Source: Actinacidiphila glaucinigra (lineage in GTDB: Bacteria; Actinomycetota; Actinomycetes; Streptomycetales; Streptomycetaceae). Taken from it: DNA of 64,000 bases. The notes under the pieces were generated by a model. It had not been told where the DNA came from. It did no database searches and worked only from the letters and a program-made list of their open reading frames with translations. Made by a program: the position numbers and the translations under genes. The DNA lies in NCBI RefSeq assembly GCF_900188405.1, contig NZ_FZOF01000004.1, forward strand, positions 372,001 to 436,000. Reading direction: 5' to 3'. Below, piece by piece: positions 42,678 to 51,302 of this stretch (positions are counted from its first letter, which is position 1; each line of letters starts with the position of its first letter).

Positions 42678-45248
42678 TCAACGCGCCTCCGGCAGAACCA
42701 CCTCGTACTCCAGCCCGTCGCCGCCCGCCGGGAGGCGTTCCACCGCCGATGCGCGGGCCGCGGCGCGGACGTCGTCCTCGGCCAGGGCGAGGAGCGCCAG
42801 CTCCGGGGCCGGGCCGGTGACGACGATCCGGGCGACCTCCGCCCGCATCGACAGCCGCGCCTCCGACTTGGCCCTGCGGACCGCCGTGATCGCGTCGCGG
42901 GCGGTGGCGAGGACGCGCGGGTCGCCGTCGCCGGCGAGGGCCCGCAGCGCGTCCGCGCCCGGCCACTCGGCGCGGTGGACGGAGCCCTCCCGCCACCACG
43001 ACCAGACCTCCTCGGTGACGAAGGGCAGGAAGGGCGCGAACAGCCTCAGGAGGACGGACAGGGCGGTGCCCAGCGTGGCGAGGGCGGAGGTGTCGCCTTC
43101 GTACGCGCGGCCCTTGACCAGCTCGACGTAGTCGTCGCAGAAGTCCCAGAAGAAGGACTCGACCTGTTCCAGGGCGCGGGCGTGGTCGAAGTCCTCCAGG
43201 GCGTCGGTGGCGGCGCGGACGGTCGACGCGAGGGCCGCCAGGAGGGCGCGGTCCAGCGGCGCGGTGACCTCCGGGGCAGCCGCGTCGGGCACCGCGTCGG
43301 GCATCGCGCCGGAAGTGAGCACGAAACGGCCGACGTTGAGGACCTTGATGGCGAGGCGGCGGCCGATCTTCATCTGCCCGGTGTCGAAGGCGGTGTCCGT
43401 ACCGGGCCGGGCGGAGGCAGCCCAGTAGCGGACGGCGTCGGAGCCGTGCTGCTCCAGCAGGTCCCCGGGGGTGACCGCCCTGCCCCGGGACTTGGACATC
43501 TTCTTGCGGTCCGGGTCGAGGATCCAGCCGGAGATCGCCGCGTGCCGCCACGGCAGGACGTCCTGCTCGGCGTGGGCGCGGACGATGCTGCCGAACAGCC
43601 AGGTGCGGATGATCTCGTGGGCCTGCGGCCGCAGGTCCATCGGGAAGACCTTGGCGAACAGCTCGTCGTCGGTGCCCCATCCGGCGGCGATCTGCGGGGT
43701 GAGCGACGAGGTCGCCCAGGTGTCCATGACGTCCGGGTCGCCGGTGAACCCGCCGGGCACGCCCCGCTGCTCCGCGCGGTAGCCGTCGGGGACGTCGGTG
43801 CCCGGGTCGACGGGCAGCGCGGACTCGTCCGGGACGAGCGGCTTGTCGTGGACGGGCTCGCCTGCGTCGTCGAGGGGGTACCAGACGGGGACGGGGACGC
43901 CGAACCAGCGCTGGCGGCTGATCAGCCAGTCGCCGTTGAGCCCTTCGACCCAGCTGTCGTAGCGGACCCGCATCCGCTCGGGGTGCCAGCTCAGCTCGCG
44001 GCCCCGCTCCAGCAGCCGGTCCCGCAGGGCCTCGTCGCGGCCCCCGTTGCGCAGGTACCACTGCCGGGTGGTGACGATCTCCAGCGGCCGGTCGCCCTTC
44101 TCGTAGAACTTGACGGCGTGGACGACCGGTTCGGGCTCGCCGTCCAGCTCTCCGCGCTCGCGGAGCATCCCCACCAGCCGTTCGCGGCCGGTGTACGCGG
44201 TGGCGCCGGCCAGCCGTCCGTACGCCTCGCGGGCCTGCGCCGTGTCCAGGGCGCCCGGCGGCGCGGGCAGGAAGCGCCCGTCGCGGCCGAGGACCGGCCG
44301 GGTGGGCAGCCGGAGTTCGCGCCACCAGGTGACGTCGGTGGTGTCGCCGAAGGTGCAGACCATGGCGATGCCGGTGCCCTTGTCCGGGTCGGCCAGCCGG
44401 TGGGCGTGGACGGGGACCTCGACGCCGAGGACCGGGGTCGTGACGGTCGTGCCGACGAGGTCCCGGTAGCGCTCGTCGTCGGGGTGCGCGACCAGGGCGA
44501 CGCAGGCCGGGAGGAGTTCGGGCCGGGTGGTGGCGACGACGACCCGGCCGCCGCCGGGGCGGTGGAAGGCCAGCCGGTGGTAGGCGCCCGGCCGTTCGCG
44601 GTCCTCCAGCTCCGCCTGGGCGACGGCGGTGCGGAAGGTGGTGTCCCACAGGGTGGGCGCCTCGGCCGAGTAGGCCTCGCCGCGCGCGAGGTTGCGCAGG
44701 AAGGCTCGCTGCGAGGCGGCGCGCGAACGGGCGCCGACGGTCCGGTAGGTCAGCGTCCAGTCGACCGACAGGCCGAGGCGGCGCCACAGTTCCTCGAAGG
44801 CCTTCTCGTCCTCGGCGGTGAGGGCCTCGCACAGCTCGATGAAGTTCCGCCGGGAGACGGGCTGCTGCTGCCTGCCGGGGCGCTCGGGCGGGGTGAGGCC
44901 GGGGTCGTACGGGAGCGAGGGGTCGCAGCGGACCCCGTAGTGGTTCTGGACCCGGCGCTCGGTGGGCAGGCCGTTGTCGTCCCAGCCCATCGGGTAGAAG
45001 ACGGTCTGCCCGCGCATGCGCCGGTAGCGGGCGACGGTGTCGGTGTGGGTGTACGAGAAGACGTGTCCGATGTGGAGCGATCCGCTGGCCGTGGGCGGCG
45101 GGGTGTCGATGGAGAAGATCTCCTCGCGCGGCCTCGACCGGTCGAAGCGGTGTACACCCGACTCGTCCCAGCGCCGCGACCATTTCGCTTCGAGCCCGTC
45201 GAGGGAGGGCTTGCCGGGGACGTCGTGATGACGAGGCGGGAGGTTCAT
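42678..45248 (-). CDS. valS: Valyl-tRNA synthetase, archaeal-type
   Basis: An 856-residue class I aminoacyl-tRNA synthetase charging tRNA-Val. HIGH is at residues 59-62 (GSLHIGHVFSYTH) and KMSKS at about 583-587. The editing (CP1) domain contains the ATTRPELLPACVALVAHPDD block and GTGIAMVCTFGDTTDVTWW. The text around HIGH, with FYPMGWDDNGLPTERRVQ, matches archaeal (and Rickettsia) ValRS rather than the usual bacterial form that has WLPGTDHAGIATQ. No long C-terminal coiled coil is visible. A TAGCAT box ends 8 nt before the ATG, and there is no SD. It may be a second valS in this genome. Confidence 0.93.
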   Translation of the reverse strand: MNLPPRHHDVPGKPSLDGLEAKWSRRWDESGVHRFDRSRPREEIFSIDTPPPTASGSLHIGHVFSYTHTDTVARYRRMRGQTVFYPMGWDDNGLPTERRVQNHYGVRCDPSLPYDPGLTPPERPGRQQQPVSRRNFIELCEALTAEDEKAFEELWRRLGLSVDWTLTYRTVGARSRAASQRAFLRNLARGEAYSAEAPTLWDTTFRTAVAQAELEDRERPGAYHRLAFHRPGGGRVVVATTRPELLPACVALVAHPDDERYRDLVGTTVTTPVLGVEVPVHAHRLADPDKGTGIAMVCTFGDTTDVTWWRELRLPTRPVLGRDGRFLPAPPGALDTAQAREAYGRLAGATAYTGRERLVGMLRERGELDGEPEPVVHAVKFYEKGDRPLEIVTTRQWYLRNGGRDEALRDRLLERGRELSWHPERMRVRYDSWVEGLNGDWLISRQRWFGVPVPVWYPLDDAGEPVHDKPLVPDESALPVDPGTDVPDGYRAEQRGVPGGFTGDPDVMDTWATSSLTPQIAAGWGTDDELFAKVFPMDLRPQAHEIIRTWLFGSIVRAHAEQDVLPWRHAAISGWILDPDRKKMSKSRGRAVTPGDLLEQHGSDAVRYWAASARPGTDTAFDTGQMKIGRRLAIKVLNVGRFVLTSGAMPDAVPDAAAPEVTAPLDRALLAALASTVRAATDALEDFDHARALEQVESFFWDFCDDYVELVKGRAYEGDTSALATLGTALSVLLRLFAPFLPFVTEEVWSWWREGSVHRAEWPGADALRALAGDGDPRVLATARDAITAVRRAKSEARLSMRAEVARIVVTGPAPELALLALAEDDVRAAARASAVERLPAGGDGLEYEVVLPEAR

Positions 45249-45256
45249 GCCGTCTC

Positions 45257-45262
45257 ATGCTA
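45257..45262 (-). promoter_or_regulatory. Probable -10 box of valS, near-leaderless
   Basis: On the minus strand TAGCAT is followed by 8 nt and then the valS ATG (45248). Transcription would begin at or within two bases of the start codon. Confidence 0.4.
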
Positions 45263-45298
45263 GGCAGCCCGGCCCGTGTAGCCGAACGATTTATCCGC

Positions 45299-45326
45299 CG
45301 AATGATTCGCGGCACCGATGATTCGG
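45299..45326. promoter_or_regulatory. Two related dyads in valS/marR spacer
   Basis: CGAATGATTCG (45299-45309) is a perfect 5-1-5 palindrome. CCGATGATTCGG (45315-45326) is an imperfect related copy. Both lie upstream of the MarR gene and are likely MarR-type operator sites. Confidence 0.5.
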
Positions 45327-45342
45327 TAACGGACCTTCTTGC

Positions 45343-45354
45343 TAGGCTCGGACC
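45343..45354 (+). promoter_or_regulatory. Leaderless promoter of the MarR gene
   Basis: TAGGCT (45343-45348) plus exactly six nucleotides (CGGACC) leads to ATG 45355. No SD present. The same box and spacing precede the next gene. Confidence 0.55.
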
Positions 45355-45834
45355 ATGGATTCCCCGGCATCCGCGCCCGACTTCACCGGCCTGCTGCAGT
45401 ACGCCAGCCACGCCATGACCAACCGGCTGGCGGCCGCCCTGGCCGAGGTGGGGCTCACCCCCCGCGGCTACTGCGTGCTGCTGCACGCGCTCCCCGGGCA
45501 GCTGACACAGGCTCAACTCGCGGAGATCTCGCAGCAGGACAAGACCACGATGGTCGTCACCATGGACGAGCTCGAGCGGGCCGGCCTCGCCGAGCGGCAC
45601 CCCTCCCCCACGGACCGCCGGGCCCGCATCATCACCGTCACCGAACCCGGACGGGAGCTCGTCGCCCGCGGCAGGGAGATCACCGCGCGCGTGCACGGCG
45701 ACCTGCTGGCGGCCCTCCCCGAGGACGAGCGGACGGTCTTCGCCTCCGCGCTGCAGCGGCTGGTGGACGGTCATCTCGCCGCGGCCGGGGATTCCCCGCG
45801 CCCGGTGCGGCGCGCGCGCCAGTCGCGCAAGTAG
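45355..45834 (+). CDS. MarR-family regulator
   Basis: A 159-residue winged-helix regulator: TQAQLAEISQQDKTTMVVTMDELERAGLAERHPSPTDRRARIITVT covers the recognition helix and the basic wing (core TDRRARIITVT). The dimerisation helices lie at both ends and a basic tail (VRRARQSRK) closes the protein. A small ligand or oxidant normally relieves repression. Candidate operators lie just upstream, so autoregulation and control of the divergent valS are plausible. A universal stress protein gene follows 9 nt later with its own -10 box. Confidence 0.88.
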   Translation: MDSPASAPDFTGLLQYASHAMTNRLAAALAEVGLTPRGYCVLLHALPGQLTQAQLAEISQQDKTTMVVTMDELERAGLAERHPSPTDRRARIITVTEPGRELVARGREITARVHGDLLAALPEDERTVFASALQRLVDGHLAAAGDSPRPVRRARQSRK

Positions 45835-45843
45835 GCTCGGAAC
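45832..45843 (+). promoter_or_regulatory. Leaderless promoter of the USP gene, overlapping marR stop
   Basis: TAGGCT (45832-45837) plus CGGAAC leads to GTG 45844. The box overlaps the marR TAG stop codon. It is a near copy of the marR promoter end (TAGGCTCGGACC). Confidence 0.5.
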
Positions 45844-46299
45844 GTGAGCGACAAGGCGCCTTTCGAGCGGGGCACGGACGGTCCCAAGGTGATCGTGGCG
45901 GGACTGGACGGATCGGAGCCGTCGTGGCGCGCCGTGGCGTACGCGGCGGGGCTGGCGCGGCGCCAGAACGCGCTGCTGGCGATCGTCTACGTGCAGCCGG
46001 TGCTGGCTGCGGGAGCCGCCTTCGGCGCCCCGGTCGCGGAGGCGACCGCGGAGATCGCCGACCAGCTCAAGGCGGAGATAGAGAAGGCCGCCGCCCGCTT
46101 CCAGGCGGTGTCCAGCCTGCGCTGGGAGTTCCACACCTTCGTGGGCGACCCCTTCAGCGGGCTGTCGCAGGCCTCGAACGAACTCACGGCGGACGCGGTC
46201 GTGGTGGGCGCGTCGGAGAAGGCCGGGCACCGGATCGTGGGCTCGGTGGCGGTACGGCTGGTCAAGGCGGGCCGCTGGCCGGTGACCGTCGTCCCGTAG
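45844..46299 (+). CDS. Universal stress protein (UspA family)
   Basis: A 151-residue single-domain USP. It opens with VIVAGLDGSEPSWRAVAYAA (nucleotide-binding start, core GLDGSEPS) and ends with the ATP-binding loop VVVGASEKAGHRIVGSVAVRLVKAGRWPVTVVP, matching G-x2-G-x9-G-(S/T) (core VGASEKAGHRIVGS). It acts in stress survival in the cytoplasm. GTG start with no SD, six bases after a -10-like box. Confidence 0.9.
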   Translation: MSDKAPFERGTDGPKVIVAGLDGSEPSWRAVAYAAGLARRQNALLAIVYVQPVLAAGAAFGAPVAEATAEIADQLKAEIEKAAARFQAVSSLRWEFHTFVGDPFSGLSQASNELTADAVVVGASEKAGHRIVGSVAVRLVKAGRWPVTVVP

Positions 46300-46349
46300 G
46301 TTCCCCGGCCCCGGCACCCCGGCGCAGGCGGTCCCGGCGGCTCCGGCGG

Positions 46350-47309
46350 TCAGGTCCCGTCTGCGACGTGGATGACGACCTTGCCGCGGCGGTGCTCGTG
46401 CTCCAGCGCCTCGTAAGCGGCGCGGGTCTCGGTGAGCGGCACCACGCGGTCGACCCGCGGGGTGAGCTTGCCGCCGTCGATGAGCCGCGAGACCGCTTCC
46501 AGGCCCGCCCGGTCCGGCTCGACGACGAAGAAGACGCCGCGGGCGCCGTGCGCGCGGGCGGTGGCCGGGTCGGGCGGGGACACGATGCTCACCAGCAGGC
46601 CGCCCGGGCGCAGCACCGACCAGGAGCGGTCCTGGGTGTCGCCGCCGACGGCGTCGAAGACGACGTCCACGTCCGCCACCTCGTCCTCGAAGCGGCTGCC
46701 GGCGTAGTCGACGACCCGCCGCGCGCCGAGTCCGGCGACGAAGCCGGCGTCGCGCGCGGCGGCGGTCGCCGTGACCTGCGCGCCGAGCGCCGCGGCGATC
46801 TGGACGGCGAAGGAACCGACGCCGCCCGCCGCGCCGTGGACGAGGACGTGCCGGCCGGGGGTGACCCCGGCGTGCCGGGCGAGCGCCTGCCAGACGGTGA
46901 GCGCGGCCAGCGGGACCGAGGCGGCCGCGTCGTGGTCGATCCGCCGGGGCTTGGGGGCCAGGATGCCCGCGGGAAGAGTGACGAACTCGGCGGCGGCGCC
47001 GTCGTGGACGAAGGGGATCAGCGCGTAGACGGCTTCCCCGACCCTCGGGGTGACGACCCCGGGTCCCACGTCGGCGACCACGCCGGAGACCTCGTGCGAG
47101 GGGATGGTGGGGGTGCGGTCGCGGCCCGAGCCGTCGAAGCTGTCGGTCCAGGTCGCGTCCCAGTCCAGCTCCCCCGCGGTCACGGAGGCCGCACGCACCG
47201 CGACCAGGGCCTCGCCCGGGTCCGGCTCGGGTCGGGGCGCGGTCTCGTAGCGGAGCTGTTCCGGTCCGCCGCGCCGGTGGGCCCGTACGGCGTGCATCGT
47301 CGTCACCAT
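46350..47309 (-). CDS. NADP-dependent quinone oxidoreductase-like MDR
   Basis: A 319-residue medium-chain reductase of the zinc-free QOR type. It contains the catalytic-domain block (AVRAHRRGGPEQLRYETAP) and the Rossmann loop VLVHGAAGGVGSFAVQIAAALGA (core GAAGGVGS), and ends RRGKVVIHVADGT. ATG 47309 has GGGGAG 7 nt upstream. It probably reduces quinones or reactive enals. It is oriented opposite to the flanking USP and thioredoxin genes. Confidence 0.9.
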   Translation of the reverse strand: MVTTMHAVRAHRRGGPEQLRYETAPRPEPDPGEALVAVRAASVTAGELDWDATWTDSFDGSGRDRTPTIPSHEVSGVVADVGPGVVTPRVGEAVYALIPFVHDGAAAEFVTLPAGILAPKPRRIDHDAAASVPLAALTVWQALARHAGVTPGRHVLVHGAAGGVGSFAVQIAAALGAQVTATAAARDAGFVAGLGARRVVDYAGSRFEDEVADVDVVFDAVGGDTQDRSWSVLRPGGLLVSIVSPPDPATARAHGARGVFFVVEPDRAGLEAVSRLIDGGKLTPRVDRVVPLTETRAAYEALEHEHRRGKVVIHVADGT

Positions 47310-47523
47310 CGACCGCTCCCCTGGTCGCTCCGCGCCTGGCCGGGCGGGGGCGGCTGACGCCCCCTCCCCCCTCCAGGATCCGGCCCGGCCCGGCTCCCGG
47401 CATCCCGTTCCGCGGGCGGCGGCGGGAGGACGCGCCGGGACGGCGTTCGGAATAGCGCAGCGCTGCCTTCGGTTACGGTCAGTGGGTCCCGACCGACGGC
47501 ACCCGGAAGCAGGTAAGGGAAGC

Positions 47524-47907
47524 ATGAGCACTGTTGAGCTCACCAAGGACAACTTCGACGAGGTCGTGGGCAGCAACGATTTCGTCCTGATCGACTTCTG
47601 GGCGTCCTGGTGCGGCCCGTGCCGGATGTTCGCCCCCGTCTACGAGGCGGCCGCGGAGAAGAACACCGACCTCGTGTTCGGCAAGATCGACACGGAGGCG
47701 CAGCCCGAGCTGGCCGCCGCGTTCCAGATCCAGTCCATCCCGACGCTGATGATCATCCGTGACAAGGTGGCCGTCTTCTCCCAGCCCGGCGCGCTCCCCG
47801 CGCCCGCGTTCGAGGACCTGATCAAGCAGGCCCGCGACCTGGACATGGACGAGGTCCGCAAGTCCATCGCCGAGCAGGGCGCGGACCAGGACGCCCCGAA
47901 GGCCTGA
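47524..47907 (+). CDS. trxA: Thioredoxin
   Basis: A 127-residue thioredoxin with active site WCGPC at residues 29-33 in DFWASWCGPCRMFAP, the cis-Pro in SIPTLMI, and a short acidic C-terminal extension (ADQDAPKA). It reduces protein disulfides in the cytoplasm. ATG 47524 follows AAGGGAAGC; an upstream in-frame start at 47482 would add residues foreign to the family. No reductase is adjacent. Confidence 0.95.
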   Translation: MSTVELTKDNFDEVVGSNDFVLIDFWASWCGPCRMFAPVYEAAAEKNTDLVFGKIDTEAQPELAAAFQIQSIPTLMIIRDKVAVFSQPGALPAPAFEDLIKQARDLDMDEVRKSIAEQGADQDAPKA

Positions 47908-47910
47908 CAT

Positions 47911-47932
47911 CTGACGAAGCGTCAGCTATGGT
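47911..47932 (+). promoter_or_regulatory. Dyad CTGACG-AAG-CGTCAG and -10 box before acyl-CoA ligase
   Basis: Perfect 6-bp dyad at 47911-47925, followed within two bases by TATGGT (47927-47932), which ends 8 nt before the ATG at 47941. The dyad sits over the -35/-10 spacer, a good place for a repressor. It could also act as the thioredoxin terminator. Confidence 0.5.
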
Positions 47933-47940
47933 GCGGCCCC

Positions 47941-49611
47941 ATGGGACGCACCATGGCGGAGCTCGTCGAGGGCCAGTGGGGCGATCCGCGCCCCGGGCTG
48001 CTGTACGGGGAGCGCAGGCTCAGCCGCCATGACGTCGCGGCCGCCTCCGCCGCCCGCGCGGCGCTCCTGGCCGACCTGCTGCCGCACGGCGCCGAACCGC
48101 ACGTGGGAGTGCTCCTGGGCAACGTCCCGGAGTTCCCGCTGTGGCTCGGCGCCGCGGCGTACGCGGGGGCCGCCGTGGTGGGGGTCAACCCGACCCGGCG
48201 CGGTGCGGAGCTGGCCCGGGACATCGCCCACACCGAATGCGCCGTGCTGGTCACCGAGCGCGCGCACCTGCCGTCGCTGCGCGGGCTGGCCCTCCCCCTC
48301 GCCCCGGAACGCGTCCTGGTCGTGGACGACCCGGCGTACCCGGCGCTGCTGCGCGCGTACGAGGGCGCCGGACCGCCGCGCGGCGGGCGGATACGCCCCG
48401 GCACACGGCTGCTGCTCTACTTCACCTCCGGCTCGACGGGCGCCCCCAAGGCCGTGATCGTCTCCCAGGGGAGGCTCGCCGACGCGGGCGCGTCCCTCAG
48501 CGGCTTCCTGGGCCTCGGGCCGGACGACGTCCACTACCTGTGCATGCCGCTCTTCCACGGCAACGCCGTGATGGCGGGCTGGGCACCCGCCCTCGCGGGC
48601 GGCGGCGCGGTGGCGCTGCGCCGGACCTTCTCCGCCTCCCGCTTCCTGCCGGACGTACGCGCCTACGGGGCCACGTACTTCACCTACGTCGGGCGCGCCG
48701 TGCAGTATCTGCTCGCCACCCCCGAGCGGCCCGACGACCGCGACCACCGCCTGCGCCGCGGCTTCGGCACCGAGGCCGGGGCCGTGGACGCGGCCCGGTT
48801 CGCCGAGCGCTTCGGCGTGCCCCTCACCGAGGGCTACGGCTCCTCCGAGGGCGGCGCCGCCATACAGCGCTCCCCCGGCACGCCGCCCGGCGCGGTCGGG
48901 CGTGCCGCGCCCGGCGCCGACCTGGCCGTGGTGGACCCGGCGACCGGTGCCGAGCGGCCCCGCGCGCTCCTCGACGGGGCGGGCCGGCTGCTCAACGGCG
49001 ACGAGGCCATCGGCGAGCTCGTCAACCGCGGCCCCTCCCGCTTCGAGGGCTACTGGCGCAACCCCGAGGCGGTCGCCGCCCGTACCCGCGACGGCTGGTA
49101 CTGGACCGGCGACCTCTTCTTCCGCGACGCCGAGGGCTGGTTCCACTTCGCGGGCCGCGCCGACGACAGGATGCGCGTGGACGGCGAGAACCTGGCCGCC
49201 GTGGTCGTCGAGAGCGTCCTGGCCCGCTTCCCCGCGGCGGCGGCCGTCGCCGTCTACGCCGTCCCCGACCCCGTCTCGGGCGACCAGGTCATGGCGGCCG
49301 TGGCCCTCCGCGAGGGCTCCGCCTTCGACCCCGGCGCCTTCGCGGCCTTCCTGGCCGCGCAGGCCGACCTCGGCACGAAGTCGGCCCCCCGCTTCGTACG
49401 CATCGTGCCGCGCATGCCGGTCACCGCCACCAACAAGATTCGGCGCGCGGCACTGCGCCGTGAGGGCTTCCGCTGCCAAGGCCCCGTGTGGTGGTCCCCG
49501 CCCGGCGAGGGACCGTGCGGGGCGGCGTACCGCCGCTTCGCCGCCGGCGACCTCGCCACCCTGCTGGAGCGCTACCGCGCCCAGGACCGCCTGGGGCTCC
49601 TGGACCGCTGA
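47941..49611 (+). CDS. AMP-dependent acyl-CoA synthetase (FATP-like)
   Basis: A 556-residue adenylate-forming enzyme activating a carboxylic acid to its CoA thioester. The P-loop-like A3 motif is LYFTSGSTGAPKAVIVSQ, and A5 EGYGSSEGG, A7 WYWTGDLFFRD and A8 GRADDRMRVDGEN are visible. The C-terminal Lys lies in TNKIRRAAL. The chain-length preference is unknown; similarity to FATP-type long-chain synthetases is my impression. A near-leaderless start at ATG 47941, with a TGACG-N3-CGTCA dyad just upstream. Confidence 0.9.
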   Translation: MGRTMAELVEGQWGDPRPGLLYGERRLSRHDVAAASAARAALLADLLPHGAEPHVGVLLGNVPEFPLWLGAAAYAGAAVVGVNPTRRGAELARDIAHTECAVLVTERAHLPSLRGLALPLAPERVLVVDDPAYPALLRAYEGAGPPRGGRIRPGTRLLLYFTSGSTGAPKAVIVSQGRLADAGASLSGFLGLGPDDVHYLCMPLFHGNAVMAGWAPALAGGGAVALRRTFSASRFLPDVRAYGATYFTYVGRAVQYLLATPERPDDRDHRLRRGFGTEAGAVDAARFAERFGVPLTEGYGSSEGGAAIQRSPGTPPGAVGRAAPGADLAVVDPATGAERPRALLDGAGRLLNGDEAIGELVNRGPSRFEGYWRNPEAVAARTRDGWYWTGDLFFRDAEGWFHFAGRADDRMRVDGENLAAVVVESVLARFPAAAAVAVYAVPDPVSGDQVMAAVALREGSAFDPGAFAAFLAAQADLGTKSAPRFVRIVPRMPVTATNKIRRAALRREGFRCQGPVWWSPPGEGPCGAAYRRFAAGDLATLLERYRAQDRLGLLDR

Positions 49612-50024
49612 GCCACGCTCCGGGCCCGCGCCCCGAGGGCGGTCGTTCGGCACGGGTCCGTCCGGGCAGACGCAGCGCTGTGCCACACACCCTTCCGACG
49701 ACCGGGTCGGCGGATCCGGCCCGCGGCCGGGGCCGCACCACCGCGACGGCCGGCGTGGGCCGGACCGTCGTCGCGAAGGGTCTGGCAACGACCCTCTGAC
49801 CTGCACAGATGCGTCCTGGAGATGCGGGCCGCCGGGCGGCGGTCCACTCTTGATTCGGACCGGACGGCAGAGGCCGCCCTCGACACGGGTGTCACCTGCC
49901 GTCCCTCGGCCGTTCGTCCGGGGCGCTCTTGAGTGCCCCGCGCCGAAGGGCTTAGGTGGTACGGACACCGCCCGGCCCCGGCCGGGCGGACACGGAGAAC
50001 CGCCTTCGACGGGAGGTCCCGGCC
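49612..50024. promoter_or_regulatory. Upstream region of the ergothioneine operon
   Basis: A 413-bp non-coding stretch; open frames here are shadows. The proximal part holds TTAGGTGG near 49951-49958 (a possible -10), then a 10-bp hairpin (49968-49989), then the egtA SD GGGAGG (50011-50016). The first ~250 bp show nothing I can name. Confidence 0.45.
49968..49989 (+). promoter_or_regulatory. Stable hairpin in the egtA leader
   Basis: CCGCCCGGCC (49968-49977) and GGCCGGGCGG (49980-49989) form a perfect 10-bp stem with a CC loop, 21 nt before the SD. It may be an upstream terminator/attenuator or part of the 5' UTR. Confidence 0.5.
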
Positions 50025-51302
50025 ATGCCCGGCACCAGTCAGCGGATGGAGACGTCCGAACCGATCAGCGAGACAGCGGCGGAGGACCATATTCAGGGCA
50101 TCTGTTTCAAGACCGGCCCGCCGCGCCGCATAGGCGTGGAACTGGAATGGTTCCTTCACGACCCGCACGACCCGGCCCGCCCGGTGGGCCCCGCCCGGCT
50201 CGGCGCCGCCGTCGCCGGACTGCGCGACCTGTACCTCCGCTCCCGGCTCACGACCGAGCCCGGCGGACAGCTTGAGCTCAGCTCGCTGCCCGCCCCCTCT
50301 CTGACCGCGTGCGTCGACGCCGCGGCCGCGGACCTCCACTCCGTACGCCACCGGCTCCGCCGGGAGGGCCTGGCCCTGGCGGGCCACGGCCACGATCCCT
50401 GGCGGCGGCCGCGACGGCTGCTGGACGAGCCCCGGTACGCCGCCATGGAGACGTACTTCGACCGTTCCGGACCCGCGGGCCGGGCCATGATGTGCTCCAC
50501 GGCCTCCGTCCAGGTCTGCCTGGACTCGGGCACCGAGGAGCCGGGCCCCTTCGGGCTCGGCAGACGCTGGCTGCTGGCGCACCTGCTGGGCGCGGTCCTG
50601 GTGGCCGCGTTCGCCAACTCGCCGCTCAGCACGGGCCGTCCGACCGGCTGGCGGTCCACCCGGCAGGCGGTGTGGGCGGCCCTGGACCCGGGACGCACCC
50701 TCGCCCCGCCCGCCGGGACCGATCCCCGGACGGCCTGGACGGCCTACGCCCTGGACGCCCCGGTGCTGTGCATCCGCGGCGAGGAGGCGCCCTGGACGGT
50801 GCCCGACGGGCTCACCTTCCGTGACTGGATCCGTCAGGGGTCGCACCGCCGGCCGACCGCCGCCGACCTCGACTACCACCTGTCGACGCTCTTCCCACCG
50901 GTGCGGCCGCGCGGCTACCTGGAGCTGCGCATGATCGACGCGCAGCCGGGGCGCGACGGCTGGATCGTCCCGCTGGCCGTGGCCGTGTCCCTCTTCGACG
51001 ACGCCGCCGCCTCCGAGGTCGCCTACCGGGCGGTCAAGCCGCTCGCCGACGCGGCGGGCCGGGACCCGGCGCCCCGCAACCCGCTGTGGCGGCGCGCCGC
51101 CCGGCACGGCCTGGCCGACCCCGAACTCCACTCCATCGCCATGACCTGCTTCGCCGCGGCCCGCGAGGCCCTGCCCCGGCTCGGGGCGGACCGGGCCGTG
51201 CAGGGGGCGGTGGACGACTTCACCGAGCGCTACGTCCAGCGGGGCCGCTGTCCCGCCGACGACATGCTCGACGCCTTTCTACGCAAGGAGAGCCGCACGT
51301 GA
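50025..51302 (+). CDS. egtA: Glutamate-cysteine ligase EgtA
   Basis: A 425-residue ligase forming gamma-glutamylcysteine for ergothioneine synthesis. It has the GCS2-type core RIGVELEWFLHD, TTEPGGQLELSS, the Arg-rich LELRMIDAQPG and the long helical C-terminus seen in actinobacterial EgtA. ATG 50025 follows GGGAGG at 8 nt; the frame extends upstream without an SD. The stop overlaps the egtB GTG by 4 nt (GTGA). First gene of egtABCD. Confidence 0.93.
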   Translation: MPGTSQRMETSEPISETAAEDHIQGICFKTGPPRRIGVELEWFLHDPHDPARPVGPARLGAAVAGLRDLYLRSRLTTEPGGQLELSSLPAPSLTACVDAAAADLHSVRHRLRREGLALAGHGHDPWRRPRRLLDEPRYAAMETYFDRSGPAGRAMMCSTASVQVCLDSGTEEPGPFGLGRRWLLAHLLGAVLVAAFANSPLSTGRPTGWRSTRQAVWAALDPGRTLAPPAGTDPRTAWTAYALDAPVLCIRGEEAPWTVPDGLTFRDWIRQGSHRRPTAADLDYHLSTLFPPVRPRGYLELRMIDAQPGRDGWIVPLAVAVSLFDDAAASEVAYRAVKPLADAAGRDPAPRNPLWRRAARHGLADPELHSIAMTCFAAAREALPRLGADRAVQGAVDDFTERYVQRGRCPADDMLDAFLRKESRT

